Origin: Pseudomonas sp. M30-35
Lineage (GTDB): Bacteria > Pseudomonadota > Gammaproteobacteria > Pseudomonadales > Pseudomonadaceae
DNA length: 64,000 nucleotides
Direction: 5' to 3'
NCBI RefSeq assembly: GCF_002163625.1
Contig: NZ_CP020892.1
Span: 3,782,001 to 3,846,000 of the forward strand
Numbering within the stretch: the first letter of the stretch is position 1; each line of letters starts with the position of its first letter. The position numbers were made by a program, and so were the translations under genes. Below the pieces are notes generated by a model. That model ran no database searches. It had not been told where the DNA came from and saw only the letters and a program-made list of their open reading frames with translations. Below, in pieces: positions 39,487 to 53,083 of this stretch.

Positions 39487-42222
39487 TTAGCCCAGCTGCC
39501 CGTGGCAATGTTTGTATTTCTTGCCAGAACCACAAGGACAAGGTTCATTACGTCCGATCTTCTGATCAACGCGTACAGGTACAGTGGTCCCAGTCGCGTC
39601 ATCGTTTTGCGGCTCAACTTCTGGCTGATCCAGAGCAGAAGCTTCAGCATGCTGAAACTGCATGCGTGCGGCCATGGTCTCAGCTTCGCGACGCAGACGT
39701 TCTTCTTCCTCGACCGGATCTTCACGACGAACCTGGACATGCGAAAGCACACGGATGGTGTCGCGCTTGATCGAATCAAGCAGCTCTTGGAACAAGGTGA
39801 ATGACTCGCGCTTGTACTCTTGCTTTGGGTTCTTCTGGGCGTAACCGCGCAAGTGAATACCGTGACGCAGGTGATCCATTGTCGACAGGTGATCTTTCCA
39901 CAGGTCATCAAGAACACGCAGCAGGATCTGCTTCTCGAAGGTGCGCAGAGCTTCCGCGCTGGCTTGTTCTTCCTTCTCGTTATAAGCGCTGATCAGCTCC
40001 TGAAGAATGCGCTCACGCAGGGTTTCTTCATAGAGTTTGTGATCATCATCCAACCACTGCTGGATCGGCAGATTAATACCGAAACCAGTGTAAATCGCAG
40101 ATTCCAGACCGGTTACATCCCACTGTTCTGGCAGTGACTGCGGTGGAATATGCTCATTGATGGTGCTTTCAAGAACTTCCTGGCGGAACTCCTCGATGGT
40201 TGCGCCAATTTCTTCCGAGGCCAACAGCGTATTACGCATGTGATAAATCACTTTACGCTGTTCGTTTGCCACGTCATCAAATTCGAGCAACTGCTTACGC
40301 ATGTCGAAGTTACGACCTTCAACCTTACGCTGAGCCTTCTCAATAGCGTTGCTCACCATGCGGTGCTCAATCGCTTCGCCCGGCTGCATGCCCAGCGCCT
40401 TCATGAAGTTCTTCACTCGATCAGAAGCGAAGATACGCATCAGGCTGTCTTCAAGCGACAGATAGAAACGGCTGGAACCTGGGTCACCCTGGCGACCGGA
40501 ACGTCCACGCAACTGGTTGTCGATACGTCGTGATTCGTGACGTTCCGAGGCAATTACATGCAGACCGCCCGATTCAATCACCGCCTGATGACGCTTCTGC
40601 CAGTCAGCCTTGACCTGAGCAACTTGTTCATCAGTTGGGTTTTCCAGCGCTGCAACTTCAACTTCCCAGTTACCGCCCAGGAGAATGTCAGTACCACGAC
40701 CGGCCATGTTGGTGGCGATAGTCAGCGCGCCTGGACGGCCAGCCTGAGCAATGATTTCTGCTTCTTTTTCGTGGAACTTAGCGTTAAGAACCTTGTGCTC
40801 GATCCCCTGCTTGTTGAGCAAGGCCGACATGTACTCGGAGGTTTCAATCGAGGCAGTACCCACCAGAATCGGGCGACCTTGTGCCTGACACTCCTGGATG
40901 TCCGCGACAATCGCAGCGTATTTCTCTTCCTGAGTCAGATAGACCAGATCATTGAAGTCTTTACGCGCCAACGCACGGTTGGTTGGGATAACCATGACCT
41001 CAAGCCCGTAAATCTGGTGAAACTCGAACGCTTCAGTGTCAGCTGTACCGGTCATGCCAGACAGCTTGTTGTATAAGCGGAAGTAGTTCTGGAAGGTGGT
41101 GGACGCAAGCGTCTGGCTTTCAGCCTGAATGTTCAGACCTTCTTTAGCTTCGATCGCCTGGTGCAGGCCTTCGGACAAACGACGGCCAGGCATGGTACGA
41201 CCGGTGTGCTCGTCGATCAGCAAGACTTGATCGTTCTGTACGATGTACTCGACATTACGATGGAACAACTTGTGCGCACGCAGGCCAGCATAGACGTGGG
41301 TCAGCAGGCCAAGGTTGTGTGCGGAGTAAAGGCTTTCACCCTCAGCGAGCAAACCGGCCTGAGTCAAAATGTCTTCAATGAACTGGTGACCCTGTTCATT
41401 GAGTTCAACCTGACGTGTTTTTTCATCAACGGTGTAGTGACCTTCTTTGGTCACCACGCCTTCTTCTTCCTCGACATGCAGCTCAAGTCGCGGGATCAGG
41501 TTGTTGATCTCAACGTACATTTTTGAGCTGTCTTCGGCCTGACCAGAGATGATCAATGGCGTACGTGCTTCGTCGATTAGAATCGAGTCGACTTCGTCGA
41601 TTACCGCGAAGTTGAGTTCACGCTGGAACTTGTCTTCCAGACTGAACGCCATGTTGTCGCGCAGATAATCGAAACCAAATTCGTTGTTGGTGCCGTAGGT
41701 AATGTCGGAGGCGTAGGCAATACGCTTTTCTTCTGGCGGCATGAACGGCGTAACGATACCTACGGATAAGCCGAGGAATTCGTACAGTGGACGCATCCAG
41801 TTGGCGTCACGACGAGCCAGGTAGTCGTTGACCGTAACCACATGCACGCCTTTACCGGCCAATGCATTGAGGTACACCGCCAGAGTCGCCACGAGGGTTT
41901 TACCCTCACCGGTGCGCATTTCGGCAATTTTGCCTTCATGCAAGGTCATCGCTCCGATCAACTGCACATCGAAGTGACGCATGCCCATTACTCGCTTACC
42001 AGCCTCACGGGCCACGGCAAACGCCTCAGCCAATAGCTGATCAAGCGTTTCACCTTTGGCTAAACGAGCTTTGAATTCTTCGGTTTTGGCACGCAGCTGC
42101 TCATCGGAGAGCGCAAGCATCTGCTCCTCAAAGGCATTAACGGACTGAACCGCCTTGAGCAAGCGCTTAACCTCACGCTCATTCTTGCTTCCAAAGAGTT
42201 TTTTCAACAAAGGCGCAAACAT
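39487..42222 (-). CDS. secA: Protein translocase ATPase SecA
   Basis: 911 residues. Drives unfolded preproteins through SecYEG. Walker A MRTGEGKT (102-109), DEAD-type [16 protein letters not shown], the preprotein-binding and helical scaffold domains, and a C-terminal SEC-C zinc motif [13 protein letters not shown] that binds SecB. The frame opens at 42243, but [11 protein letters not shown] at 42222 is the family start. Single gene between argJ and the M23 peptidase. Confidence 0.98.
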   Translation of the reverse strand: MFAPLLKKLFGSKNEREVKRLLKAVQSVNAFEEQMLALSDEQLRAKTEEFKARLAKGETLDQLLAEAFAVAREAGKRVMGMRHFDVQLIGAMTLHEGKIAEMRTGEGKTLVATLAVYLNALAGKGVHVVTVNDYLARRDANWMRPLYEFLGLSVGIVTPFMPPEEKRIAYASDITYGTNNEFGFDYLRDNMAFSLEDKFQRELNFAVIDEVDSILIDEARTPLIISGQAEDSSKMYVEINNLIPRLELHVEEEEGVVTKEGHYTVDEKTRQVELNEQGHQFIEDILTQAGLLAEGESLYSAHNLGLLTHVYAGLRAHKLFHRNVEYIVQNDQVLLIDEHTGRTMPGRRLSEGLHQAIEAKEGLNIQAESQTLASTTFQNYFRLYNKLSGMTGTADTEAFEFHQIYGLEVMVIPTNRALARKDFNDLVYLTQEEKYAAIVADIQECQAQGRPILVGTASIETSEYMSALLNKQGIEHKVLNAKFHEKEAEIIAQAGRPGALTIATNMAGRGTDILLGGNWEVEVAALENPTDEQVAQVKADWQKRHQAVIESGGLHVIASERHESRRIDNQLRGRSGRQGDPGSSRFYLSLEDSLMRIFASDRVKNFMKALGMQPGEAIEHRMVSNAIEKAQRKVEGRNFDMRKQLLEFDDVANEQRKVIYHMRNTLLASEEIGATIEEFRQEVLESTINEHIPPQSLPEQWDVTGLESAIYTGFGINLPIQQWLDDDHKLYEETLRERILQELISAYNEKEEQASAEALRTFEKQILLRVLDDLWKDHLSTMDHLRHGIHLRGYAQKNPKQEYKRESFTLFQELLDSIKRDTIRVLSHVQVRREDPVEEEERLRREAETMAARMQFQHAEASALDQPEVEPQNDDATGTTVPVRVDQKIGRNEPCPCGSGKKYKHCHGQLG

Positions 42223-42343
42223 ATCGACAGGTTCTTCCCACACGTATGGATGGAGGGCGACCCACTAGTCGCCCATGCAGCCCTAATGGCTGCGTGCGAA
42301 GGGGGCATTCTACCCGGAAACGAAGATGATGAAAGCGGCGTTA

Positions 42344-43273
42344 TTAGTTGCCGCTTACACGAGCTATGTAGCTGGAAGGATTTACCACTCGACCAAGCTT
42401 AGTTACTTCGAAGTGCACATGATACCCCGTGGAGCGGCCCGTGCTACCAACCAGAGCAATTGTTTGCCCTCGCTTGACCAGATCACCGACTTGCACCACG
42501 TTGCGTTTATTGTGCGCATAAAGGGTTGTGTAACCATCTGCATGGCTAACCTCAACCACATTACCATAACCGTTTTTACGCCCGGAAAAGGTTACAACGC
42601 CCGCCGCAACAGAAATCACAGGACTTCCTGCCTTAGCAGCGAAATCAACACCTTTATGCACAGTGGCACGCCCGGTCAACGGGTGTATACGACGACCAAA
42701 GGGTGAAGATACATACCCTTGCAGGACTGGACGGCCCGCCAAATACTCAGCTTCGGTGAGCCGACGCTCAGCCAATAACTGCTCAAGCACCTCTAGCTGC
42801 TGCTCACGGCTGTCTAGCTGCAAAGCCAGATCATCCAGCGTGCTCATGAATGCCGGTGGCGCATAGGCAGCGCTACCATAAGCATCCTCAGCGCCACCCT
42901 GCCCCACGTTAAGCGAGAAGTCGAACTCGCTTGAGTCGATATCTGCCAGCTCGGTCAGGCGCTCACCCAGCGCGTCCAGGCGCGTCAAACGTGCCTGTAG
43001 TTCTGCAACATAGACAGCGAATGCGTCAAGTTGACGCTGCGCATCCACGCGTACAGCTCCCACTTCGGCACGCTGTTCATCAAGCGCCTGGTTAATTATT
43101 TGGCTGTCATCATGCGCAACCGCCTCGGTTTGAGGTGATATTTGCACACCGACAAAAGTGCCGAGGCTGAGCGAAACGCCCACCAACATGAATATTCCCG
43201 CCACCAGCCACCTTAAATCGAAGCTTAATGTTCGGGCAGCGCCATGGCGCCGACTGAGTAAAATTATTTGCAC
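42344..43273 (-). CDS. M23 (LytM) metallopeptidase, membrane-anchored
   Basis: About 309 residues from a GTG at 43273 with GGGGA upstream (the track-length frame opens at 43324). One membrane helix (WLVAGIFMLVGVSLSLG), a coiled-coil region and a C-terminal peptidase domain with zinc motifs HKGVDFAAKAG and YHVHFEVTK, so the catalytic residues are intact. Probably cleaves peptidoglycan crosslinks; its place beside secA and lpxC is conserved in pseudomonads. Divergent from dciA. Confidence 0.88.
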   Translation of the reverse strand: MQIILLSRRHGAARTLSFDLRWLVAGIFMLVGVSLSLGTFVGVQISPQTEAVAHDDSQIINQALDEQRAEVGAVRVDAQRQLDAFAVYVAELQARLTRLDALGERLTELADIDSSEFDFSLNVGQGGAEDAYGSAAYAPPAFMSTLDDLALQLDSREQQLEVLEQLLAERRLTEAEYLAGRPVLQGYVSSPFGRRIHPLTGRATVHKGVDFAAKAGSPVISVAAGVVTFSGRKNGYGNVVEVSHADGYTTLYAHNKRNVVQVGDLVKRGQTIALVGSTGRSTGYHVHFEVTKLGRVVNPSSYIARVSGN

Positions 43274-43353
43274 GACTTCCCCTTTTGGTGGACCCCAAGT
43301 AGGTAGCAGCATTTCTGCTACCATGGCGATTCCACAAACGTAGGCGTCCAGCC

Positions 43354-43809
43354 ATGACTTTTCGTCCGTTGCCAGCTAAAGCTCCCGCCGCGCTATTGCG
43401 CGAAGCGAAGCCCCTGCAAGCCTTGTTTAATCAAGCTCAGCGGCTTGATCAACTGCAGCGCTTGCTTGAGAGCCAGCTTCAACCTGCTGCCAGAGAGCAC
43501 TGTCATGTAGCGACCTGGCGTGAAGGTTGTTTGCTTCTTATTGTCACGGATGGACACTGGGCCACCCGCCTGCGTTATCAGCAAAAACGTCTGCTCAAAC
43601 AGCTGCAGACACTCGAAGCGTTCGCGACATTAACCAAGATCCACTTCAAGGTGCAACCGCCAACAGCTGAAAGGCGTGCGGGACGTCGCACAATTATCCT
43701 ATCGGACAGTGCCGCCGAGAACATTCAAGCCACAGCCGAAGGTATAAGCGACCCAACATTGCGCGCAGCCCTTGAGCGACTGGCCAAGCACACCAAGCCC
43801 GCCGACTGA
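43354..43809 (+). CDS. dciA: DciA, helicase-loading DUF721 protein
   Basis: 151 residues with an N-terminal DUF721 domain (LREAKPLQALFNQAQRLDQL; HCHVATWREGCLLLIVTDGHWATRLR) and a low-complexity C-terminal part. DciA is the ancestral operator of the DnaB replicative helicase in bacteria lacking DnaC/DnaI, shown in P. aeruginosa. The gene is only 80 bases from the divergent peptidase gene and is followed by a short tandem repeat. Confidence 0.82.
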   Translation: MTFRPLPAKAPAALLREAKPLQALFNQAQRLDQLQRLLESQLQPAAREHCHVATWREGCLLLIVTDGHWATRLRYQQKRLLKQLQTLEAFATLTKIHFKVQPPTAERRAGRRTIILSDSAAENIQATAEGISDPTLRAALERLAKHTKPAD

Positions 43810-43817
43810 CTTCACTG

Positions 43818-43851
43818 ACAAGCCAACAAGCCAACAAGCCAACAAGCCAAC
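43818..43851. repeat. Octanucleotide tandem repeat after dciA
   Basis: Four copies of an 8-base unit of the form caagccaa run head to tail directly after the dciA stop, then fade into caaaaa. No hairpin potential. Could vary by slippage. Confidence 0.75.
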
Positions 43852-43901
43852 AAAAATCCAGCTGGAGTGTTGTAGCAACTTCCCTGTATCGAAACATTTA
43901 A

Positions 43902-43930
43902 TAAAAAAGGCCACCTGACGGTGGCCTTAA
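43902..43930 (-). terminator. Terminator of lpxC and the dcw operon
   Basis: AAGGCCACC-GTCA-GGTGGCCTT followed by TTTTTAT on the minus strand, shortly after the lpxC stop. Confidence 0.92.
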
Positions 43931-43953
43931 GCGTAAAGCGGAGAGTGTTCGGT

Positions 43954-44901
<948 letters not shown>

Positions 44902-44977
44902 TCAACAATGGCCGGCGATAATAGCAGAACCGGCCTTTGCTGAATACCAATCACCCTAATGCTCCTGATACATTTCA

Positions 44978-46189
44978 TTAATCGGCCTGACGGCGCAAGA
45001 ACGCAGGGATATCCAGATAGTCCAGATCGTCTTGCGGATTCAGCTTAGCTGCAGTCGCAGCACCGTGGCTCTGACGCTGAACGGTTGGACGCTCATAGTC
45101 TTTGTAGTTAACGGTTTGCTCGCTACGTGGCGCAGCAGTCGCAGCTGGAGCCGACTGCGAGGTTGACGGAGCCGAAACCGGCGCAGCGCTAACCTGAACA
45201 GTGTTGTCGATAACCTTAACTGGCTTCTCGATTTTCGCACCCAGACCCGTTGCAACAACTGTTACGTGCAGCTCATCGCGCATATCCGGGTCGATCACGG
45301 TGCCGACTTTAACGGTGGCGTGCTCGGAAGCGAATTGCTCAATGATGTTACCCACGTCGGAGTATTCACCCAACGAAAGGTCTGGACCGGCAGTGATGTT
45401 AACCAGGATGCCACGCGCGCCCTGCAGGTTTACATCTTCCAGCAGTGGGTTGCGGATAGCCGCTTCAGTTGCTTCACGCGCACGGTTCGGACCACTGGCG
45501 CAACCAGTGCCCATCATCGCCATGCCCATTTCGCTCATCACGGTTTTAACGTCAGCAAAGTCGACGTTGATCATACCTGGACGCTTGATGATGTCGGAGA
45601 TACCGCGCACAGCACCTGCCAATACATCGTCAGCCTTAGCGAAAGCCGACAGCAAGCTGGCGTCTTTGCCGAGGATAGTCAGCAGTTTTTCGTTAGGAAT
45701 GGTGATCAGCGAATCAACGCTTTGCGACAGAGAACGGATGCCCTCTTCAGCAATTTGCATACGCTTACGGCCTTCGAACGGGAACGGACGCGTTACCACG
45801 GCAACGGTCAGAATACCCATCTCTTTGGCGACTTCAGCGATCACTGGAGCAGCGCCGGTACCGGTACCGCCACCCATACCTGTGGTAATAAAGACCATGT
45901 CTGTGCCTTGCAGCACTTCAGCAATGCGCTCGCGGTCTTCCATAGCGGCCTGACGGCCAACTTCTGGGTTTGCACCAGCACCCAGACCTTTAGTCACGCC
46001 AGTGCCAAGTTGCAGCACGGTGCGCGCACCAATGTTTTTCAACGCTTGAGCGTCGGTGTTGGCGCAAATAAATTCAACGCCTTCGATGTTACTGACGCAC
46101 ATGTGGTTCACGGCATTACCGCCACCGCCACCGACACCAATAACTTTGATAACTGCGCTCTGCGGGATGTTATCTACGAGTTCGAACAT
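44978..46189 (-). CDS. ftsZ: Cell division GTPase FtsZ
   Basis: 403 residues. Tubulin-like; polymerises into the Z ring. GTP-binding GGGTGTGAAPVIAEVAKE, N-terminal IKVIGVGGGGGNAVNHM, a variable Ala/Ser/Pro linker (about 325-375) and the C-terminal peptide LDIPAFLRRQAD that binds FtsA and ZipA. GGAGAGG precedes the ATG. Confidence 0.98.
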   Translation of the reverse strand: MFELVDNIPQSAVIKVIGVGGGGGNAVNHMCVSNIEGVEFICANTDAQALKNIGARTVLQLGTGVTKGLGAGANPEVGRQAAMEDRERIAEVLQGTDMVFITTGMGGGTGTGAAPVIAEVAKEMGILTVAVVTRPFPFEGRKRMQIAEEGIRSLSQSVDSLITIPNEKLLTILGKDASLLSAFAKADDVLAGAVRGISDIIKRPGMINVDFADVKTVMSEMGMAMMGTGCASGPNRAREATEAAIRNPLLEDVNLQGARGILVNITAGPDLSLGEYSDVGNIIEQFASEHATVKVGTVIDPDMRDELHVTVVATGLGAKIEKPVKVIDNTVQVSAAPVSAPSTSQSAPAATAAPRSEQTVNYKDYERPTVQRQSHGAATAAKLNPQDDLDYLDIPAFLRRQAD

Positions 46190-46255
46190 TTTCCCTCTCC
46201 TTTACACTCTAGTTTTGTAACGCCTACTGCACACGCTCAAACAACCTCTGAAAAA

Positions 46256-47509
46256 TCAGAAGTTGCCCTGCACCCAACGCTTTAAACGTTCAAGTACGGG
46301 TTCTTTTTTGTCTTCGCTGAAACCACTGCTGCCAACCGAAGACATGGAAATTCCGTCGGCTTGCTTTTGCAGGCCGTACAGCAACAAGCCAACGCCTGTT
46401 GAATAAATTGGATTACGCACCACATCACCCAGACCTTTAACGCCTTGAGCAACACCCAGGCGCACGGGCATATGGAAGATTTCCTCCGCCAACTCGACCG
46501 CACCTTCCATCTTCGAGGTGCCACCGGTCAGGACGATGCCCGCCGGAATCAAGTCCTCATAACCGCTACGACGCAGCTCTGCCTGAATCAGGGTGAACAG
46601 TTCGTCATAACGCGGTTCAACCACCTCGGCCAGCGTCTGGCGAGACAAATCACGCGGGGCACGATCGCCTACGCTAGGCACTTTGATGGTTTCGCCCGGA
46701 CCTGCCAGCTTGGCCAGTGCGCAGGCATAACGAATCTTGATTTCTTCGGCGTATTGCGTCGGTGTACGCAGCGCCATGGCGATGTCGTTGGTGACTTGAT
46801 CACCCGCAATCGGGATCACCGCGGTGTGGCGAATCGCGCCTTCGGTGAAAATGCAGATGTCGGTCGTACCGCCGCCGATATCAACCAGGCAAACACCCAA
46901 CTCTTTCTCGTCGTCAGTCAGCACTGCGTAGGCAGAGGCCAGTTGCTCAAGAATGATGTCGTCAACTTCAAGGCCGCAGCGGCGTACGCACTTCTCGATA
47001 TTCTGAGCAGCATTAACCGCGCAGGTGACCACATGAACCTTGGCCTCCAAACGCACGCCAGACATTCCCAGAGGCTCGCGAACACCCTCTTGATTGTCGA
47101 TCACGTAATCCTGCGGCAAGGTGTGCAATACACGCTGATCTGCCGGGATGGCGACTGCCTGAGCCGCATCAAGCACACGCTCAAGGTCGGCACGGCTCAC
47201 TTCGCGATCACGGATAGCGACGATGCCGTGGGAGTTGAGACTACGGATGTGATTGCCAGCGACGCCGACGAAAGCCGAGTGGATACGGCAGCCAGCCATC
47301 AACTGCGCCTCTTCGACTGCACGCTGGATCGACAGTACCGTCGACTCAATATTAACCACCACGCCCTTCTTCAGGCCGCGTGATGGATGCGTACCGATAC
47401 CGACGATCTCTAATTGGCCGTCCGGGGTAACTTCACCCACCAGCGCCACCACTTTAGAGGTGCCAATGTCGAGGCCGACGATCATCTTGCCACTCTCAAC
47501 GTTTGCCAT
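46256..47509 (-). CDS. ftsA: Cell division protein FtsA
   Basis: 417 residues, actin-like ATPase tethering FtsZ to the membrane. Phosphate-1 motif IVGLDIGTSKVVALVGEV, phosphate-2 CLVDIGGGTTDICIF, and a C-terminal amphipathic helix LERLKRWVQGNF that anchors in the membrane. The frame opens at 47581, inside ftsQ, but MANVESGKM at 47509 is the usual start, with AGGAGAAGG upstream. Confidence 0.97.
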   Translation of the reverse strand: MANVESGKMIVGLDIGTSKVVALVGEVTPDGQLEIVGIGTHPSRGLKKGVVVNIESTVLSIQRAVEEAQLMAGCRIHSAFVGVAGNHIRSLNSHGIVAIRDREVSRADLERVLDAAQAVAIPADQRVLHTLPQDYVIDNQEGVREPLGMSGVRLEAKVHVVTCAVNAAQNIEKCVRRCGLEVDDIILEQLASAYAVLTDDEKELGVCLVDIGGGTTDICIFTEGAIRHTAVIPIAGDQVTNDIAMALRTPTQYAEEIKIRYACALAKLAGPGETIKVPSVGDRAPRDLSRQTLAEVVEPRYDELFTLIQAELRRSGYEDLIPAGIVLTGGTSKMEGAVELAEEIFHMPVRLGVAQGVKGLGDVVRNPIYSTGVGLLLYGLQKQADGISMSSVGSSGFSEDKKEPVLERLKRWVQGNF

Positions 47510-47529
47510 GTGTATTGCCTTCTCCTGAT

Positions 47530-48387
47530 TCACTGCACAGCAGCGGTTTCGGCCGCTGTGGGCGCTACCGGCTGACGCCACGCAACGGCTAGGCCGTTGG
47601 AGTAACGCAGATCGATACGCGCGATATTCGCGATTTGCTCTTTCAATTCTTTGTCGTAAATGGCAATGAATCGGCGCATTTTTTCAACCAGGTGATCACG
47701 CCCCAACAGCAGCGCAACCCCCTGCGATGTCACTAAAAACCAGCTTCCACGCTCACGCAATTCAAGCCGGGCGACTGAGAACCCCATAGGCCGCAGCATC
47801 TGACTAAGCACTTGGTATTGCTGCATAACCCGCTGCTGCGCACGCTTAGGACCGTACAACTGCGGTAAATGTTCGTACTCAGCCAATCCTTCTGGCGCGA
47901 ACGCCTGACCCTGGTTGTTCAACAGCGAGCCATCTCCCCAACGGGCGATCGGCATTTGCTCTTCCAGGCTGACCACAATCTGGTCTGGCCACACACGGCG
48001 CACAGCCGCACTGGCGATCCATGGCATTTGTTCCAACTCGTGGCGCAACCCCTTCAAGTCGACACTGAAAAACTTCGACTTGATGAACGGTGCGATTCGC
48101 TCCTGCACCACTTGTTGACTGACATAACTCAGCTCACCCTCAACACTGACCTTGGCAATCGGCCGGTCGACATAAGGCATAAGACGCACAGACAACTCAT
48201 AGGCACCAAAACCCAAAGCCAGCAGCAACAACGGCCAAGTCAGACGCTTCAGGAACGTCAGATCAGCTTTGCGCAAGCGCGTACCAGCCGGCTCCTTCTC
48301 CACCAAACGACTGGCGCCGCGCTGCGCAGGCTTACCGCGCACGGGTGCACGGGTAGCTCCTGGCTGATGGCGGGCAATGGCGTTCAT
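47530..48387 (-). CDS. ftsQ: Cell division protein FtsQ
   Basis: 285 residues. Short cytoplasmic N-terminus rich in Arg/Lys, one membrane helix ([17 protein letters not shown]), a POTRA domain ([20 protein letters not shown]) and the FtsQ beta domain. Links FtsL/FtsB to the divisome. Starts three bases after the ddlB stop. Confidence 0.95.
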   Translation of the reverse strand: MNAIARHQPGATRAPVRGKPAQRGASRLVEKEPAGTRLRKADLTFLKRLTWPLLLLALGFGAYELSVRLMPYVDRPIAKVSVEGELSYVSQQVVQERIAPFIKSKFFSVDLKGLRHELEQMPWIASAAVRRVWPDQIVVSLEEQMPIARWGDGSLLNNQGQAFAPEGLAEYEHLPQLYGPKRAQQRVMQQYQVLSQMLRPMGFSVARLELRERGSWFLVTSQGVALLLGRDHLVEKMRRFIAIYDKELKEQIANIARIDLRYSNGLAVAWRQPVAPTAAETAAVQ

Positions 48388-48390
48388 GAC

Positions 48391-50784
<2,394 letters not shown>

Positions 50785-50795
<11 letters not shown>

Positions 50796-51855
50796 CCACC
50801 TCCAGGCAGATATCAACGACAGTGCGGGTTGCGTCAGGTTTCGCCAGTTGACGTGCTTTGGCGGCCATTGCGGTCAGTTGTTCGGAGTGCATCAAAACCT
50901 CGGTCAGCTGTGCAGCAAGCGCGGCTGCATCAGTGGAGCGTTGTGGCAGGAGGATGGCTGCACCCTCACCTACCAAATAATCTGCATTGCGTGTTTGGTG
51001 ATCGTCGATGGCATGGGGCAGCGGAATCAAAAATGCAGCCAGCCCCGCTGCAGCCAACTCACTGATGGTCAGCGCGCCAGCACGACAAACCACCAGATCA
51101 GCCCAGGCGTAGGCCTGCGCCATGTCTTTGATAAACGGTGCGACCTGCGCTTCGACGCCTACTTCGCGATAACGTTCGCCAGTAATTTCAGCGTGTTGTT
51201 TGCCAGCCTGGTGGAACACTTCAGGCTGCAATTCGGCAGGTACAAGCGCGAGGGCCGCTGGCAGTATTTTGTTAAGCGGTTCGGCGCCCAAACTGCCGCC
51301 CATCACCAGTAACCGTGGCTTGCGGTTCTGCAAGCTGTCACGCGGGGTTTCAAGGAACAGTTCTTCGCGTACAGGGTTACCGGTTGTGCGACGTTTGCCC
51401 GACGCGGCAAAGGTATTCGGGAAGGCTTCGCACACACGGCTGGCAAATGGCACCAAGCTGCGGTTAGCCGTACCGGCCACAGCATTTTGCTCGTGGATGA
51501 TCAATGGCGCGCCAGCCAACTTGGCAGCCAACCCGCCGGGACCGGTGACGTAACCGCCCATGCCGAGCACACAAACAGGCTCAAGTTTGCGCATCACTTT
51601 GCGTGCCTGAAACAATGCTTTGAGCAATTGAAAAGGTGCTTTGAGCAATGACAGCTTGCCCTTGCCACGCAAACCCGTGACATCAATAAGGTGCAGCGGC
51701 AAACCGGCGGCAGGCACCAATTCGTTTTCAATGCCGCACGGCGTACCTAGCCAGTGGACGCTGTAGCCACGGGCTTTGAATTCAGCCGCACAGGCCAATG
51801 CCGGGAACACATGCCCGCCGGTACCGCCAGCCATAATCAGCACATTACCGCGCAT
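50785..51855 (-). CDS. murG: Lipid II synthase (GlcNAc transferase) MurG
   Basis: 356 residues, GT28 family. Transfers GlcNAc to lipid I at the inner membrane. [14 protein letters not shown] at the N-terminus, [14 protein letters not shown] and the UDP-GlcNAc site [22 protein letters not shown]. Overlaps ftsW by eleven bases. Confidence 0.96.
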
Positions 51856-53083
51856 GATTGACCTCCTTGGCAGTACTCAGCTTGCTTGGCTGTTCTTCGG
51901 CGAAGTCAGACTCATCGAACTCGACGTCTTCACTGCCAAGTTGGTTGCGGCACTCCCATTCGATACGCAGCAGCAATGCCAGACTGACACAGCAGATAAC
52001 CAGCGAGCTGCCGCCGTAACTAAGGAAAGGCAGAGTCAAACCCTTAGTCGGCAACAAACCAATGTTCACCCCAATGTTGATCAAGAACTGACCAATCCAT
52101 AGAAATGCCAGACCGTACGCGGTGTAAGCAGCAAAGAACTGCTTGGCACGTTCAGCCCACAGACCTATGTACAGGGCACGGACGCAAACGAATACGAACA
52201 AGGCAACCGTCGCCAGCGCGCCGACCATGCCGAGCTCTTCGGCGAGTACCGCGAACACGAAATCGGTGTGCGCTTCTGGCAGGTAGAACTGCTTCTGGAT
52301 GCTATTACCCAAGCCAACGCCAAACCATTCGCCACGACCGAAGGCAATCAATGCCTGACTGAGCTGGTAACCCGCACCGAATTGATCGGCCCATGGGTCG
52401 GCAAAGTTAGTCATACGCGCCCAGCGATACGGGTCTTGTACCAGTGCGGTAACAGCACCAACAGCCAGCAACACCATGAGACCAAAACGGAACAGACCCA
52501 CGCCGCCGAGAAATAGCATTGCAGCCGCCGCGCCGAACATCACCACGGTAGCGCCAAAGTCAGGCTCAGCCAGCAACAGTGCGGCCATCGGCAGTAGCAC
52601 GACAAACGGTTTGAAGAAACCAGCCCAGCTTTCGCGAACTTCTTCCTGACGGCGCACCAAGTAACCGGCGAGGTAAATCACCGCAAACACCTTGGCAATT
52701 TCAGAAGGCTGGACGTTGAAGGCACCGAAGCCAATCCAGCGCATCGAGCCATTCACTTCACGGCCCACGCCTGGAATCAACACGACTACCAACATGCCGA
52801 TGGCGGCGATCAGTAAAATCCAACCACAACGCTGCCAGGTCGCTATAGGAATCATCACCACCACCACTGCCGCGCCTAGGCCAATCAGCAGGTATATAAG
52901 GTGGCGAATCATGTAGTACAGCGGATTGCCGGTGTTGACTGCAGCCACTTCGGTTGAAGCCGATGAAATCATCACCAACCCCAAACCCAGCAGCGCCAAG
53001 CAACCCGCGAGCAAGCCAAAGTCCATGTCAAAACCGCGACGACTAAAGAATGGCGAAGGATAAGGACGCAGGAAGGACAACAT
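51845..53083 (-). CDS. ftsW: Septal peptidoglycan polymerase FtsW
   Basis: 412 residues, SEDS family, about ten membrane helices. Conserved motifs EIAKVFAVIYLAGYLVRR, LAEPDFGATVVM and GLTLPFLSYGGSSLVICC. Polymerises lipid II at the septum together with FtsI. The ATG shares a base with the murD stop (TAATG). A hydrophilic tail follows the last helix. Confidence 0.95.
   Translation of the reverse strand: MLSFLRPYPSPFFSRRGFDMDFGLLAGCLALLGLGLVMISSASTEVAAVNTGNPLYYMIRHLIYLLIGLGAAVVVVMIPIATWQRCGWILLIAAIGMLVVVLIPGVGREVNGSMRWIGFGAFNVQPSEIAKVFAVIYLAGYLVRRQEEVRESWAGFFKPFVVLLPMAALLLAEPDFGATVVMFGAAAAMLFLGGVGLFRFGLMVLLAVGAVTALVQDPYRWARMTNFADPWADQFGAGYQLSQALIAFGRGEWFGVGLGNSIQKQFYLPEAHTDFVFAVLAEELGMVGALATVALFVFVCVRALYIGLWAERAKQFFAAYTAYGLAFLWIGQFLINIGVNIGLLPTKGLTLPFLSYGGSSLVICCVSLALLLRIEWECRNQLGSEDVEFDESDFAEEQPSKLSTAKEVNHAR

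Noticed and set aside
43818..43851. CRISPR-like array
   Set aside because: Units abut with no spacers and are only eight bases long.
45266..46285. 339-codon frame opposite ftsZ
   Set aside because: Mirror of ftsZ coding bias; no recognisable protein features.
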